Shown: positions 1 through 10,827, numbered from the stretch's first letter. The stretch is DNA of 64,000 nucleotides from Dendrobium chrysotoxum (GCA_019925795.1 CM034315.1:7998001-8062000); one strand, 5' to 3'. The notes: generated by a model not told the origin, from the sequence alone. A program made the numbers and translations.

Positions 1-1395
1 AACGCATGGGGGCTGTTCTATCAGAGAGTCATTTTTATGTTGCAGCTCTGACTTGGTCACACTTACTGAGGCTGGGGACAGGTTCCAGCTTTCTTTTGAC
101 TCAGCCGTCTGCTAGTACGGGGGTTAGTTACACCAGGATGTCTTGGGTACGGCTGTCTTTCGGACCTGCCCTAGAGCATGGTGCGAGGAGGTACGAGCGC
201 CGGGTACGAGAGCTTGGGTTACCGATGGGACAGAGGTCACGTCAGGTTCTTCTAGAGGCTGCAGGTAGCCGAGGTACTTCCTTACCCTTCACACCTTTTC
301 TACTAGTGCTTAATTCAATATAATTGTGGTAATTTAATTCATCATTTTGTGCAGGGACACGTGTTGAGGCCCATACTACTGCTGGGGCCATTGTTCCTTC
401 TCCTTCTAGAGTTCCGGATGTGGCACATGCGCCACACCACACTGAGGTTTCCCAGCCCTCTCGCCGGCGGACCAGCTCTCAGCGTGTCTCACCTTCCAGA
501 CGGTCCATGGATGCTCGTCTTTCTCCCAGGGACCTCGGGGAGAGTACGCAGGAGCTGAGGAGGTCAGACTTCACTGGGTACGGTACACCAGGACCCTCCG
601 ACGACTTCTCTTTTTCGGTGGACCCCTACGGGTCATTCTGTCCAGGCGAGTCTTCGGAGACCGGCGCTGCGTTACTTACAGAGTTGTTTGGGGGGACGTC
701 GTACACGCAGCCGCCGTCAGACCTTGTTCCGTCAGAGTTCTTCCCTGCGGGCTACTCAGCTGACTTTGCAGGCCCCTCCTCTGTCCTAGCCAGTCACCCA
801 GCCGACTCAGCGGGCCCTTCTGCAGGTACGCGTTAATTATAAGTTAATTTATTTTCAATGCATTATTATGATATCTGTGATTATATTAATTGTTTATAAT
901 CTTTTGTGCAGTGGCTGTGAGAGTCGACTACACTTCAGAGATTTTTTGCTACGTTCCCCGATCTCCGGACTCCACGACTACTGACAGGTGCAGCCACTTA
1001 GTGGAGGTTCTGAGGAGCTTAATTTTCAGCGTCGACCCGAGCACTCCAGAGTCTTGGGCCAGTTTTACCTCTTTTGCTGACCGGATCCTAGGCCTGCTTG
1101 CTGAGTTTGGGGTAGACACCACCGAGCTACGTTTTTGGGAGGCGGTGTGTCGTGAGACAGAGTTCTGCATCCAGCGGTTGAGGTCACTTTCTGTTACCCG
1201 GGCCAGCGTTACACTTCCACAGTTAGAGGAGATAGTTGCTAGCCGCAGGGCACTGGCTGACGACGCCCATGACAGAGTAGACAGTAGTGCAGAGGCTCTG
1301 AGGAGACACCGTCAGAGTTCTTCTGGCATGACTCAGGAGATGGACGGATTGACGACGCGCATGCAGGCTCTTTGGGGGGATATCAGACGGAGGGA
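1..1395 (+). pseudogene. Inverted second copy of the PMD antisense gene, 3' part
   Basis: Read on the plus strand, this arm holds exon 1-264, intron 265-354, exon 355-825, intron 826-911 and an exon from 912 that runs into the palindrome axis. Both introns start GT and end in TTTTGTGCAG, and the reading phase (phase 1) is kept across them. Translation in this frame gives a Ser/Pro-rich middle section and a helical C-terminal part. The arm keeps two bases (near 27) that the right arm has lost, so its frame is intact where the other copy is shifted. It is cut by the window start and by the axis, so neither end of the gene is present. Confidence 0.75.
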
Positions 1396-2792
1396 CAACA
1401 TCTGTCTGATTTCCCCCCAAAGAGCCTGCATGCGCGTCGTCAATCCGTCCATCTCCTGAGTCATGCCAGAAGAACTCTGACGGTGTCTCCTCAGAGCCTC
1501 TGCACTACTGTCTACTCTGTCATGGGCGTCGTCAGCCAGTGCCCTGCGGCTAGCAACTATCTCCTCTAACTGTGGAAGTGTAACGCTGGCCCGGGTAACA
1601 GAAAGTGACATCAACCGCTGGATGCAGAACTCTGTCTCACGACACACCGCCTCCCAAAAACGTAGCTCGATGGTGTCTACCCCAAACTCAGCAAGCAGGC
1701 CTAGGATCCGGTCAGCAAAAGAGGTAAAACTGGCCCAAGACTCTGGAGTGCTCGGGTCGACGCTGAAAACTAAGCTCCTCAGAACCTCCACTAAGTGGCT
1801 GCACCTGTCAGTAGTCGTGGAGTCCAGAGATCGGGGAACGTAGCAAAAAATCTCTGACGTGTAGTCGACTCTCTCAGCCACTGCACAAAAGATTATAAAC
1901 AATTAATATAATCACAGATATCATAATAATGCATTAAAAATAAATTAACTTATAATTAACGCGTACCTGCAGAAGGGCCCGCTGAGTCGGCTGGGTGACT
2001 GGCTAGGACAGAGGAGGGGCCTGCAAAGTCAGCTGAGTAGCCCGCAGGGAAGAACTCTGACGGAACAAGGTCTGACGGCGGCTGCGTGTACGACGTCCCC
2101 CCAAACAACTCTGTAAGTAACGCAGCGCCGGTCCCCGAAGACTCGCTTGGACAGAATGACCCGTAGGGGTCCACCGAAAAAGAGAAGTCGTCGGAGGGTC
2201 CTGGTGTACCGTACCCAGTGAAGTCTGACCTCCTCAGCTCCTGCGTACTCTCCCCGAGGTCCCTGGGAGAAAGACGAGCGTCCACGGACCGTCTGGAAGG
2301 TGTGACACGCTGAGAGCTGGTCCGCTGGCGAGAGGGCTGGGAAACCTCAGTGTTGTGTGGCGCAGGTGCCACATCCGGAACTCTAGAAGGAGAAGGAACA
2401 ATGGCCCCAGCAGTAGTATTGGCCTCAACACGTGTCCCTGCACAAAATGATGAATTAAATTACCACAATTATATTGAATTAAGCACTAGTAGAAAAGAAG
2501 GTGTGAAGGGTAAGGAAGTACCTCGGCTACCTGCAGCCTCTGGAAGAACCTGACGTGACCTCTGTCCCATCGGCAACCCAAGCTCTCGTACCCGGCGCTC
2601 GTACCTCCTCGCACCATGCTCTAGGGCAGGTCCGGAAGACAGCCGTACCCAAGACATCCTGGTGTAACTAACCCCCGTACTAGCAGACGGCTGAGTCAAA
2701 AGAAAGCTGGAACCTGTCCCCAGCCTCAGTAAGTTTGACCAAGTCAGAGCTGCAACATAAAAACGACTCTGATAGAACAGCCCCCATGCGTT
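1..2792. repeat. Near-perfect palindrome (inverted duplication), axis at ~1396
   Basis: Bases 1-1395 are mirrored as reverse complement in 1397-2792, with an unpaired loop of roughly 14 bases at the axis. The pairing is not exact. By eye I count on the order of twenty substitutions, plus a 2-base insertion near 27 and a missing run of about four bases near 296 in the left arm. All three exon pieces and both introns of the antisense PMD gene occur in both arms. The left arm may continue beyond the window start. Substitutions rather than random indels argue for a genuine duplicated copy. Confidence 0.93.
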
Positions 2793-4659
2793 GTGCATCC
2801 GTAACCCCTGGAAGTGGTATCCGTCCATCGTAGGCAGTAGCCTGTGAGAAACCGAACTGTCTGGCCACCCTGTTGGGCTGGTAGCCCTCCAACGTAACAA
2901 AACCATCCTGACGGTGGCACAACCATCCTGGCCGCATGCTGATAAAGTACTCAGCAACCGCCAAACTCTGACTACGAAGCAGCAGCGTACGCCTACCCCT
3001 GCGATCAACCCCGTCAACTACAACTGTACCCCTCAGGTGGGGTGGCAAACTGACTGTGTCTGGCTGGTGGACCAAAGAGAACCTATCAGCAACCGAGTGT
3101 GGAGCGAAGAAAAAGAGGCGGATCCTCTCTGACTCTAAAGTAGCTGAAGCCTGGGACAACTGAAGAACAGTGGGGTATCCCCTCTCTGCAAAGTACGACG
3201 GGCACTCCAAACAAGAAAATACTCCAAGTATATGTAAGTGAATCCATCCATACAAGTAGTGCCATGGCAAGCTCAAGTCCCGTAGCTCAAGCAAAGTAGC
3301 CTCTGAAGCGGTGCGTAAGGATCTGTAGATCCTAGCGAGTACTGCTGGTGCCAAAGAGAGACGCTGCCCCTGAGACAACTGACTGGCAGCTAAGAGAGCA
3401 CTATAACGAACGAACCCTGCTCTGAGCGGAAGCACAAAGGTACACAACCAGGTGGCCAAAAACCCTGCCAAAACCAAGTCCTCACTAACCCCTGGTAGTA
3501 CTGGAGAAGTGTCACTAGCAACTGAAGAAGGCTCGGCGGTCTCCTCTGACAATGGTGTACCGCGCTGCAAGCCGAGACCGAACGGGTCGTAAAGTAAAGC
3601 TCCAAAGGCGGTCAAGTAACTAGGCTGAAGAAAGCTACGGATCCAGACATCCATAGGCATGCCTACTCGAGCACGTCCTGACAACCCAGAGACCTTATAC
3701 ACCTGACGATAGTGCTGATGAAGTACGGGGTAAACGTCTGATAAAGCTAACCTGCCCCTCCTGTCACCATCTGCTGAAGGAACCCTATGAAACAACTGCT
3801 CGTCTGGAGGCACGCACTCCTCAAAATGGTGCCCAAAAACAGGAAGCCCAGAAACTGTCTGTAAGTCTGAAAGGGTAACCGTAAGCTCCTCTGCTCCAAC
3901 CCAGCATGTACCTCTGCCAGAATCCCAGAACTCAACTAGGCCACGAGCCCAAGAAGTAGGTAGGCGTCCGTAGTCAAACAGAGAGGCGTAAACGGCCTCG
4001 TAAATCCCTGCCTCCTGGAGTGTGCCTCTGTGCACCCGAAGAACGTGGCGGGCCCAACAAACGTAGCCTCTGACCGGGCTCTGAATCTGTCCAACTGTAG
4101 AATCTCGAGGCCACTTTAAAGACGGTGACTGCAACTGATGGTGGCTGAGTAGACTCAACTGCCCAACGGGCTCAAGCGTATCTGCTGCTGGCACTAGAAC
4201 GTCACAAGTACCCCAACCAACCTGTGCCAAGGAACTCTCCAACGGGTGGTACTCTCCGTACTGTAGTCTAAGACTAGTGACCCATCTGTCAGGGTCCTCA
4301 AACACAACAGCACCCTCAGAAAGCTCTGGAAGTAATGGGGAACGGGTAAAAACGGTGTGGAAGGTATCCCGCCTCTGCAGCATGGCCTGGTGCTGCTCTA
4401 GTCTGTCTCGTACGTCAACATCGCCCTGAGGGTCACGTCGGTCAATAGCCTCCCAAATGGCATCCTCACTGGGCTCGCCTGGAGGCAGGTCGACGGGTCT
4501 CCGCCAACTAAACATCTCCTGCACGAGGAGAAAATGAAAATATGTCAAAAAGCAATTGAGGTAATCATGTATGCTCAAAAGAAATCTACTAAAAGTCATC
4601 ATCTGACTTACAACAAACGTGATACGCTCTGGACGCGTATAACATTTGTTGGGGGGCAT
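1397..4659 (-). pseudogene. Antisense ORF (aORF) with plant mobile domain, four exons, frameshifted and truncated
   Basis: Predicted exons on the minus strand are 4659-4612, 4518-2531, 2437-1967 and 1880 to the axis near 1397. Introns 4611-4519, 2530-2438 and 1966-1881 are 93, 93 and 86 bases, with GT starts (the first is GTAAGT) and GTGCAG ends. Exon 2 encodes about 660 residues typical of plant mobile domain proteins: LVEFWDSGRGTCWVGAEELT, LSDLQTVSGLPVFG, and the later FLATWLCTFVLPLRAG and LAPAVLARIYRSLR stretches. PMD proteins occur both as host genes (MAIN/MAIL type) and as transposon passengers; the position antisense before an LTR makes this the passenger kind. A 2-base deletion near 2767 shifts the frame relative to the left palindrome arm. 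The palindrome removes the C-terminus. Function inside the element is unknown. The intron calls are prediction only. Confidence 0.75.
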
Positions 4660-4660
4660 T
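4645..4660 (+). promoter_or_regulatory. Polypurine tract of element A, overlapping the aORF start codon
   Basis: The stretch TTTGTTGGGGGGCATT lies directly before the LTR start TGTTGACCCC at 4661. This is the expected primer position for plus-strand DNA synthesis. On the opposite strand the same bases read ATGCCCCCCAAC, which is the predicted start of the antisense PMD gene at 4659. Confidence 0.7.
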
Positions 4661-4743
4661 TGTTGACCCCTATAATTACCCAAAAAATCATAAATTTAAT
4701 AAAGATGATTTAGCTCAAATGGGGATCGCACCTTGATTTTACT

Positions 4744-5043
4744 ATGCAGTGGCTGAGAAAACAATCAAATGAGGGACTTCAAGTTCTTATTGGTGGAATT
4801 GATTTGCGCATAAATATTTCTCTTATATCTATAGTGGGACATAGTGGTATGAGAAAGATAACTCTCCTGCAACGTGTTCATGAAGATGAAATGACAGAGG
4901 AATTTGGTCTTAAAATGCGGGTCCACATTTGCATCGGCTTCGACGATTGTTGGAGAGATGGTTTAAAAAAGCTTTTAGGATCTCCATTGGAAGCTAAAGT
5001 CATTGGTGGTGTTCTAAAGGACAACTTGGATGAAACGCATTGA
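4744..5043 (+). pseudogene. Captured NB-ARC (disease-resistance) fragment inside the LTR
   Basis: This 99-codon frame begins 83 bases inside the LTR. It carries a degenerate P-loop (ISIVGHSGMRKITLL, where family members have GxGGxGKT), then FGLKMRVHICIGFDD, which resembles the RNBS-A segment. It then jumps to a GLPL-like segment (SPLEAKVIGGVLKDN). Kinase-2, RNBS-B and RNBS-C are missing, so an internal deletion fused N- and C-proximal parts of an NBS-LRR nucleotide-binding domain. A TGA stop follows the His where homologues usually have Trp; NBS-like sequence continues after it. The P-loop lysine is present but the surrounding glycines are lost, so nucleotide binding is unlikely. The same stop is in the other copy. 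Confidence 0.65.
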
Positions 5044-5108
5044 AGGGCAGTTCTAGAAAACAATTTATTTGTGAGGGAAAGTGATGAATTAAGTAGCGCA
5101 AGGCCAAT

Positions 5109-6310
5109 CAAATGACGTCCGATTGTAAAACGGACTATGTCATTATGTCCGGAACATCGTCAACATCAAAGATCTACATTTTATTTAATTAATTTGGATC
5201 AATCGGGATGGTGGCACGCAAATCAAAACAATCCAAATGTGATGCAATAACGCGCATTTCAAGAAAAATTGGCCTCGTCGTTGTCCAAATGACGTCCGAT
5301 TGTAGAACGGATTACTTCGTTGTGTCCGGAACGTCGCAAATATCAAAGATCTACATTTTATTTAATTAATTTGGATCAATCGGGATGGTGGCATGCAAAT
5401 CAAAGCGATCCTAATGTGATGCAATAACGTGCATTTCAAGAAAAAATTGGCCTCGCCGTCGACCAAACGATTTCCGATCGACGAACGGGCTTCGCCATCG
5501 CGTCCGAAACGCTTTCAACCTTTAAAAATTATATTTTTTTTACTCAATTCAAAGCATTCAGATTGGCGGCGCGACCGGAGTGATTCAAACACGGCAGTGC
5601 GCAGTTCAAGAAAATCAGCCTCGTCGTCGACCTAACGATCTCTGATTGACGAACGGACTTAGCCATCGTGTCCGAAACATTTTCAACCTTTGAAAACTAC
5701 ATTTTTTTTACTCAATTCAAAGCATTCAGATTGGCGACGCGATCGGAGAGATTCAAATGCGGCAGCGCGCAGTTCAAGAAAATCAGCCTCGTCGTCGACC
5801 TAATGATCTCCGATCGACGAACGGACTTCGTCATTGCATCCGGAACATCCCAAATACTTGAGAATATCTTTTAATTTGATTGAATTAAATGACGTACGAG
5901 AAGGTCGACATGAATTGCGAGACAAAAGCAAAAATCGCAAGGTGCGCAAGCTAAGGAGTTTAGCCCTCGGCGTCGACCAAATGACCTCCGATCGACGAAC
6001 AGACTGTCTCATTGCACCCGGAACACTATCAATACTCTAAATTGACTATCAATTTGTCCAAACTAAAATTATGCCGTGACCGACGAGGGTTCAAATACGA
6101 TAACGGGTATTTTGAGAAAATTAACGCCCGACATCGACCAAATGACATCCGATTGCAAAACGAACTGCGTCATTGCGACTGAAACCTCAGAAATACCCTA
6201 AATACCCTATCAATTTATCTAATTTTGATATTCGACAAATTCGACACGTATTTCGAGGTAAAGTATACATGAAATTTGAAATAAGGCACGCAAATCAAAG
6301 CAGTTTCAAG
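5109..6310 (+). repeat. Tandem array of about seven ~170-bp units within the LTR
   Basis: A core like CAAATGACGTCCGATTG, followed by AACGGACT and TCCGGAAC, recurs at 5109, 5286, 5464, 5632, 5800, 5978 and 6139. The spacings are 177, 178, 168, 168, 178 and 161 bases. Units carry GC-rich cores and AT-rich linkers and have diverged from one another. The array is repeated in inverted orientation at about 23640-24765. Confidence 0.85.
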
Positions 6311-6645
6311 GACCAACGCACCACTGCCATCCCTATTTAATGCTAATACAGTAATACTAATTTTGGCAAACTATCATTAATATTTCTCAAAGGTTTAATC
6401 TAAAATAAGTAAGTCAAATTAAAATTTCAAATCGCATTTAATTTCTTACCTCGTCAAAAAAAAATCCTGTGCCAAATCTCTGATTCCCGGATATCTCGCT
6501 GAAGCGAAACCTCGGACGTCGCAAGCTTTGGCTGATACGAAATTATTTCAGTTTAAATCGACGAGCCGGGGGGCTCACATTAATTTCTTTCACATGGATA
6601 ATTTCCCAAACCGTAAGAGCTCCACCACTGTAGGAAAACCTCCAC

Positions 6646-6873
6646 TTGCCTAAACCGATCACAAGCCTGCATCAAATCACATTTAACCTCAGCCAGAAGT
6701 CTGTCCTATCGCCATTATCTCGCAGGGCCAATCGTCGTCAAGCTGCTCTCAACCTCCTGCTGGTTTCCCGCTGCCTAAGTCCCGCCCCAATCTCTCCCTT
6801 TCAAACTGTTGCCTGTAATGAACCCATCCTTTCTTTCAAAGTTCTGCTGGGGAATCCAAAACCTCAAATCTGA
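6646..6873 (+). other. Unidentified 75-codon ORF in the LTR, kept in both copies
   Basis: The frame starts ATGCCTAAACC in context and encodes a Ser/Leu-rich 75-residue peptide ending GNPKPQI. The matching frame at 22994-23221 in element B differs at only a few residues. No family is recognised. It may be a remnant of a captured gene or chance conservation through recent common descent. Flanking sequence (6310-6640 and 6880-8030) shows no other coding signal. Confidence 0.3.
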
Positions 6874-8031
6874 GTGGCTTTGCCCTTCTGATCGCACAAG
6901 GAGCCCAGCTTCAAGTCGAAACACTCAAGCCACCCTTGCTGACCTTCTTCCCCACCTCCACAATAGCTGAACTGAAGCTTAGGCTCTAGGCTTCGACTCA
7001 GCAGTCCGAGCTAGACCCCGTCAAATTCCACGAGCAAAGCCTGCTGTTCGATCCTTTCCTGCCGTTAGAGTTCTTGTTTGCCTCGATTAGAGGCACAAGC
7101 AAACTATACTCCACTAAAATCCTTACACATTTGGCTTACCAGATATTTCCACACCTACTCAAAGTAATAAAAAAAGAAGTGTGAAGAAGATGCATGCCTC
7201 TATACCACAAAGCACGTGTTATATCAGTTTAAGGTAAAAGAAAAAGGTAGTATGGCGTGCTCTGGTACCCTTTTTACTGTTAGATTCATTTTTATTTGTT
7301 TTATATTATCTTTGTTAGTACTCTACTGACACACAAAAATGGTCAAGGCAATAAAAAAAAGGAAAAGCAAGGGAATATCTCTAAAAAAAAAAAGAGTACA
7401 GGTTTGTGGGTAGCCACAAAAGCAACAAAAAAAAACCACTTGGAAATTATTTTAGATTTAAGTTCTTGATCACTGTGAGTATGATCGGGCTCCCAAACAT
7501 TGAAAAAGTCATAATATTGGTATTGTTTTTTTTTAAGTCTTCAAGATTAATGCAAGGAAGCTCATTCAGGTGAGAATATGAAGTTTCCACACAGCAATAA
7601 TTCTTGTCCACTTTCTAGTACAAATGAGCCCATAAAACTACTAAACCAAAAATAACCCATTCAAATAAAGCCCACTTAATTGACCATCCATTATTTTGTT
7701 TAAAAAAAAGGGGGTATAGACCATAAACCTGTAGCAAATTCAACTCACATTCCTCATGAATCCACTTTTCTTTCTTTTGCTACAAGACAAACTTGTTTCC
7801 TATTGATTGAATCGGGTACAGCAATAACCTTTCTCTTGACCTGTAGCTTTGATTGAAGGGATTGGATAGGGTATATCCTCTCTTGCTATGTATTGTTTTG
7901 AAATTAAATTTCTCACTTGAATTTATTTTACTCATCTTTGTTTATTGCTAGCATTAGTTAGCATTAATGAATGTGATGATGTTAATTTTTTTCTAGTTAA
8001 AAGTGATGATTATTTGTTTTTTTTTTTTTTT

Positions 8032-8262
8032 GGCAAACTTAATAGTTTAAAATTTTAAATATTTATTCGGGGATCTCGGCACGCGGCGCGATGTCGACCC
8101 GGATAAATATTTAAAATGCCCCATGTTTGACAAGTTTTTTTTTTTTTTTTGCAGACTTAATAGTTTAAGATTTTAAATATTTATTCGGGGATCTCGACAC
8201 GCGGCGCGATGTCGACCCGGATAAATATTTAAAATGCCCCCTGTTTGACAAGTTTTTTTTTT
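8032..8262. repeat. Two tandem copies of a ~120-bp hairpin cassette at the A/B junction
   Basis: Each unit has GGCAAACTTAATAG (or GCAGACTTAATAG), then an AT arm TTTAAATATTTATTCGGGG, a GC-rich spacer GCACGCGGCGCGATGTCGAC, the complementary arm CCCGGATAAATATTTAAAA, then GCCCC and TTTGACAAG followed by a long poly-T. Units start near 8032 and 8153. Each can fold into a strong stem with a GC-rich loop. They lie between the truncated LTR of A and the integrase end of B. Confidence 0.8.
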
Positions 8263-8371
8263 TTTTTTTTGAAATGTATTCTTGTATTACAAGAGAATTT
8301 CAAAAAAACGAGTCATGCATAAATGGATAAGTACATTTGAAGTATAAAATACTTTAAATACATCATTATCC

Positions 8372-9508
8372 CTATGCATAGTATTTCTTCAAGTATCGAC
8401 CATTGATCGGCGGCTTAGGTCTATGGCCCTCCAGATCGATCAACTGATAGGCTCCTCCTTGATACACTTTCTCAATAACAAAGGGGCCCTCCCAATTGGA
8501 TACGAACTTACCACCAATTTTTCGGTGAGGGATGATTGGCCTTCTCAGCACCAGGACCAATTCCCCTTCTTGAAATGATCGATGACGCACCATTCGATCA
8601 AATGATTTCGCCATCCTTGCTCGATAGATCTCCAAGTTTTGTTGGGCTTGTAACCTGGTTTCGTCAAGTGCATCAAGCTCTTCCATTCTTAATCGAGCAT
8701 TTTGATCCTGAGTTAAATCGTGTTGAATAGCTACTCGAAGCGACGGCAGTTCAATCTCTAGTGGCAACACTGCTTCAACTCCGAATACTAATGAATAGGG
8801 AGTGGCTTTGGTTGGCGTCTTGTAAGTTGTACGGTATGCCCATAGCGCTTCTGCCATCTTCGTGTGCCACTCCTTATTTTTGGTGAGAATCTTCTTCAAC
8901 AACTTCACCAGCGTCTTGTAAAATGCCTCTGCCAGGCCATTGGCTCTTGGGTTGTATATGGAAGAATATCGTCAATCAATCTTGTGTCGATCAATAAACT
9001 TGTAGATTTTTGTACTCTTGAACGCTGTGCCATTATCTGAAATCACGCGTCGTGGTACACCGAATCTGTAGACGACGTTGTGGGTGAAGAAGTTGATCAC
9101 ATGCTCAGATGTGACTTCTTTGAATGGAGCTGCTTCTGCCCACTTGGAGAAGTAATCTGTAGCCGCCAATATAAAGCGATGTCCGGCCAACGATGGTGGA
9201 TCTATTGGTCCGATTATGTCTGTACCCCAGCATTCAAATGGCCAGGATGCTACTGTTGGGTGCAGTGGATTTGGTGGTTGATGTATAACATCACCGTGGA
9301 TCTGACATTCGTGGCACCTCTTAGCGTGGTTGATACAATCTGTTACCATTGTTGGCCAATAATAACCCATTCTCTTAATTTTAGTAGCCATCTTGGGACC
9401 TGACTGATGTGCTCCACAGAGCCCTTCATGAACTTCTGCTACCACTTTATCAGCTTCTTTGGTCCCTAGGCATTGTAGCCACATTTGGTCAAAAGCTCGT
9501 CGATACAA
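8372..9508 (-). pseudogene. Element B integrase, one in-frame stop
   Basis: Reading from 9508, an HHCC zinc-binding region (HEGLCGAHQSG and CHECQIHG) is followed by the catalytic core: first Asp in WGTDIIGP and second Asp in ISDNGTAF. A TGA at 8970-8972 interrupts just before the segment with the catalytic Glu. The same frame resumes and carries the C-terminal domain to 8372 (PFVIEKVYQGGAYQL, ending GRYLKKYYA). The stop is consistent with a Trp codon changed to TGA. Integrase would insert the reverse-transcribed element into the genome; this copy cannot make it in full. Confidence 0.85.
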
Positions 9509-9616
9509 CGTGTCTTTGACAAACGCGTATCGTAATGCTCTTTTTCTAATTTGTGCAGCCAGAGATTTATCTGTTGGGAGTTTGCTTTCTTTGAAGTAGT
9601 CAACGAATGGTTGCCT

Positions 9617-10827
9617 CTAATCATCTTCAACTTCAACATCTAAGCAATACCACCATGATTCTGAAGCTAGACTGGCCTTACGCCTTCTCTTAGGAGCTTG
9701 ATTTTCTTCATGTCGATATTCAAGATCGACTGGTTGAGGATGTCGGGAATCAACCGAGGTTATGTCATGTTGGCCTGAATCTAGTATTCCCTCTGCCCGT
9801 GGGAATTGTAAGATTGCTGGCTCTAAGACCCGGCGATTTTCAACCGCGATAAATATGGGTATCTTTTTATCTTCATTTGCTAGCTCCTTGGCCAATTTGG
9901 CCAAACAATCTGCTTTTGCATTTTGTCCTCGAGGGATTCGAGCTATCTTAACATTTGGCACTTGCTTTAGGAGCTCAAGGGTCCGCCGGTGATAGTGGGC
10001 TAACTCAAGTTTACAAATCTTGTAAATGCCCAGGATTTGATTTATCACAAGTTGAGAATCGCCAAAGATTTGAAGATTTGTGATTTGGACACCAATCGCA
10101 ATTTCCAATCCCGCTATCAAAGCTTCATATTCAGCTTCATTATTGGTTCGAGGTTCAATTAGACTGAACGAGAATCTCATGATGCCTCCCTCGGGTTCTA
10201 TAAAGACAAGACCAATGCCAGCTTGAGCCTTTGCAAGATTTGGAGGTCGGGGAGATTTGATTGACGATGCCCCATCAAAATACATCTCCCAAAATTGAGG
10301 TTTCTCCTCTTTCTCAACTTGCATGATTTGTTCATCTGGCAAATCATCATTGAGCGGGGAGTCTGCGGGAATTGGATGCGCAGCGAGGAAATCTGCCAAA
10401 GCTTGTCCCTTTACAGCCTTCTGTGGCATATACACAATATCAAATTGTAGTAATAACACTGCCCACCTTGCTAAACGACCTGTCAACGCTGGTCTTGTCA
10501 TCAAGAACTTCAGCGGATCGATCTTTGATATCAAGATAATTTTGTGGGAAAGCATATAGTGGCGAAGTTTCTGAATTGCAAAAATCAGCGCCAGACAATG
10601 CTTTTCAATCGGAAAATAACGTATTTCCGCCCCAATCAGTCTCCGACTGATATAATAAAGTGCATTCTCCTGCCTTCTTCATTATGCTGGGTCAATAATG
10701 CTCCGAGGGACTCTTCTAGTGCAGCCGTATACAGTATAAGAGGCTTCCCCGGAATTGGCGCTGCGAGAATGGGTGGATTTAATAGATATCTTTTGATACT
10801 ATCAAACGCTTCTTGGCATTCTGCATC
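9617..10827 (-). pseudogene. Element B RNase H and archaeal-type RNase H, frameshifted
   Basis: The open part from 10555 covers the end of the first (Ty3-type) RNase H and connection (PLKFLMTRPALTGRLARW, QALADFLAAHP). A complete second RNase H of the archaeal type follows, with catalytic Asp in MYFDGASS, Glu in NNEAEYEALIAG, Asp in IFGDSQLV and Asp in NAKADCLAKLA. Between 10827 and 10555 the first RNase H is present but split between frames. The frame ends at a TAG (9617-9619) where a Trp codon is likely ancestral, and continues in the same frame into integrase. Two RNases H in tandem are the hallmark of the Tat clade. Confidence 0.8.

Larger units (their letters stand above)
1396..8031 (+). 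mobile_element. Element A: 3' fragment of a giant Tat/Ogre-like Ty3/gypsy retrotransposon
   Basis: In plus orientation the order is: antisense PMD gene, polypurine tract, LTR start. That is the 3' end arrangement of Tat-clade Ty3/gypsy elements, which often carry an antisense ORF between integrase and 3' LTR. The gag-pol part is absent because the palindrome axis truncates the element inside the antisense gene. The LTR stops in a poly-T run at about 8031, where element B begins in the opposite orientation. The LTR start matches element B's LTR start, so A and B belong to one family. No target-site duplication can be seen. Confidence 0.75.
4661..8031 (+). repeat. Truncated LTR of element A; left arm of a 3.4-kb inverted repeat
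   Basis: It starts TGTTGACCCC after the polypurine tract and is mirrored by 21840-25205, which is the start of element B's 5' LTR. The copies are highly similar, with scattered substitutions. Content in order: NB-ARC fragment, array of about seven ~170-bp repeats, AT-rich stretch, a short ORF at 6646-6873, AT-rich tail, poly-T. The other copy continues for another ~4.1 kb of LTR, so this one is truncated at its poly-T. Confidence 0.85.

Noticed and set aside
1..2792. Palindrome as a missed-adapter sequencing artefact
   Set aside because: The arms differ by many base substitutions and a coding-relevant 2-base change. A read-through artefact would give near identity with random errors. It is not fully excluded without reads.
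4744..5043. Functional resistance gene
   Set aside because: Only 99 codons, degenerate P-loop, missing central motifs, a stop inside the homologous part, and location inside LTRs.
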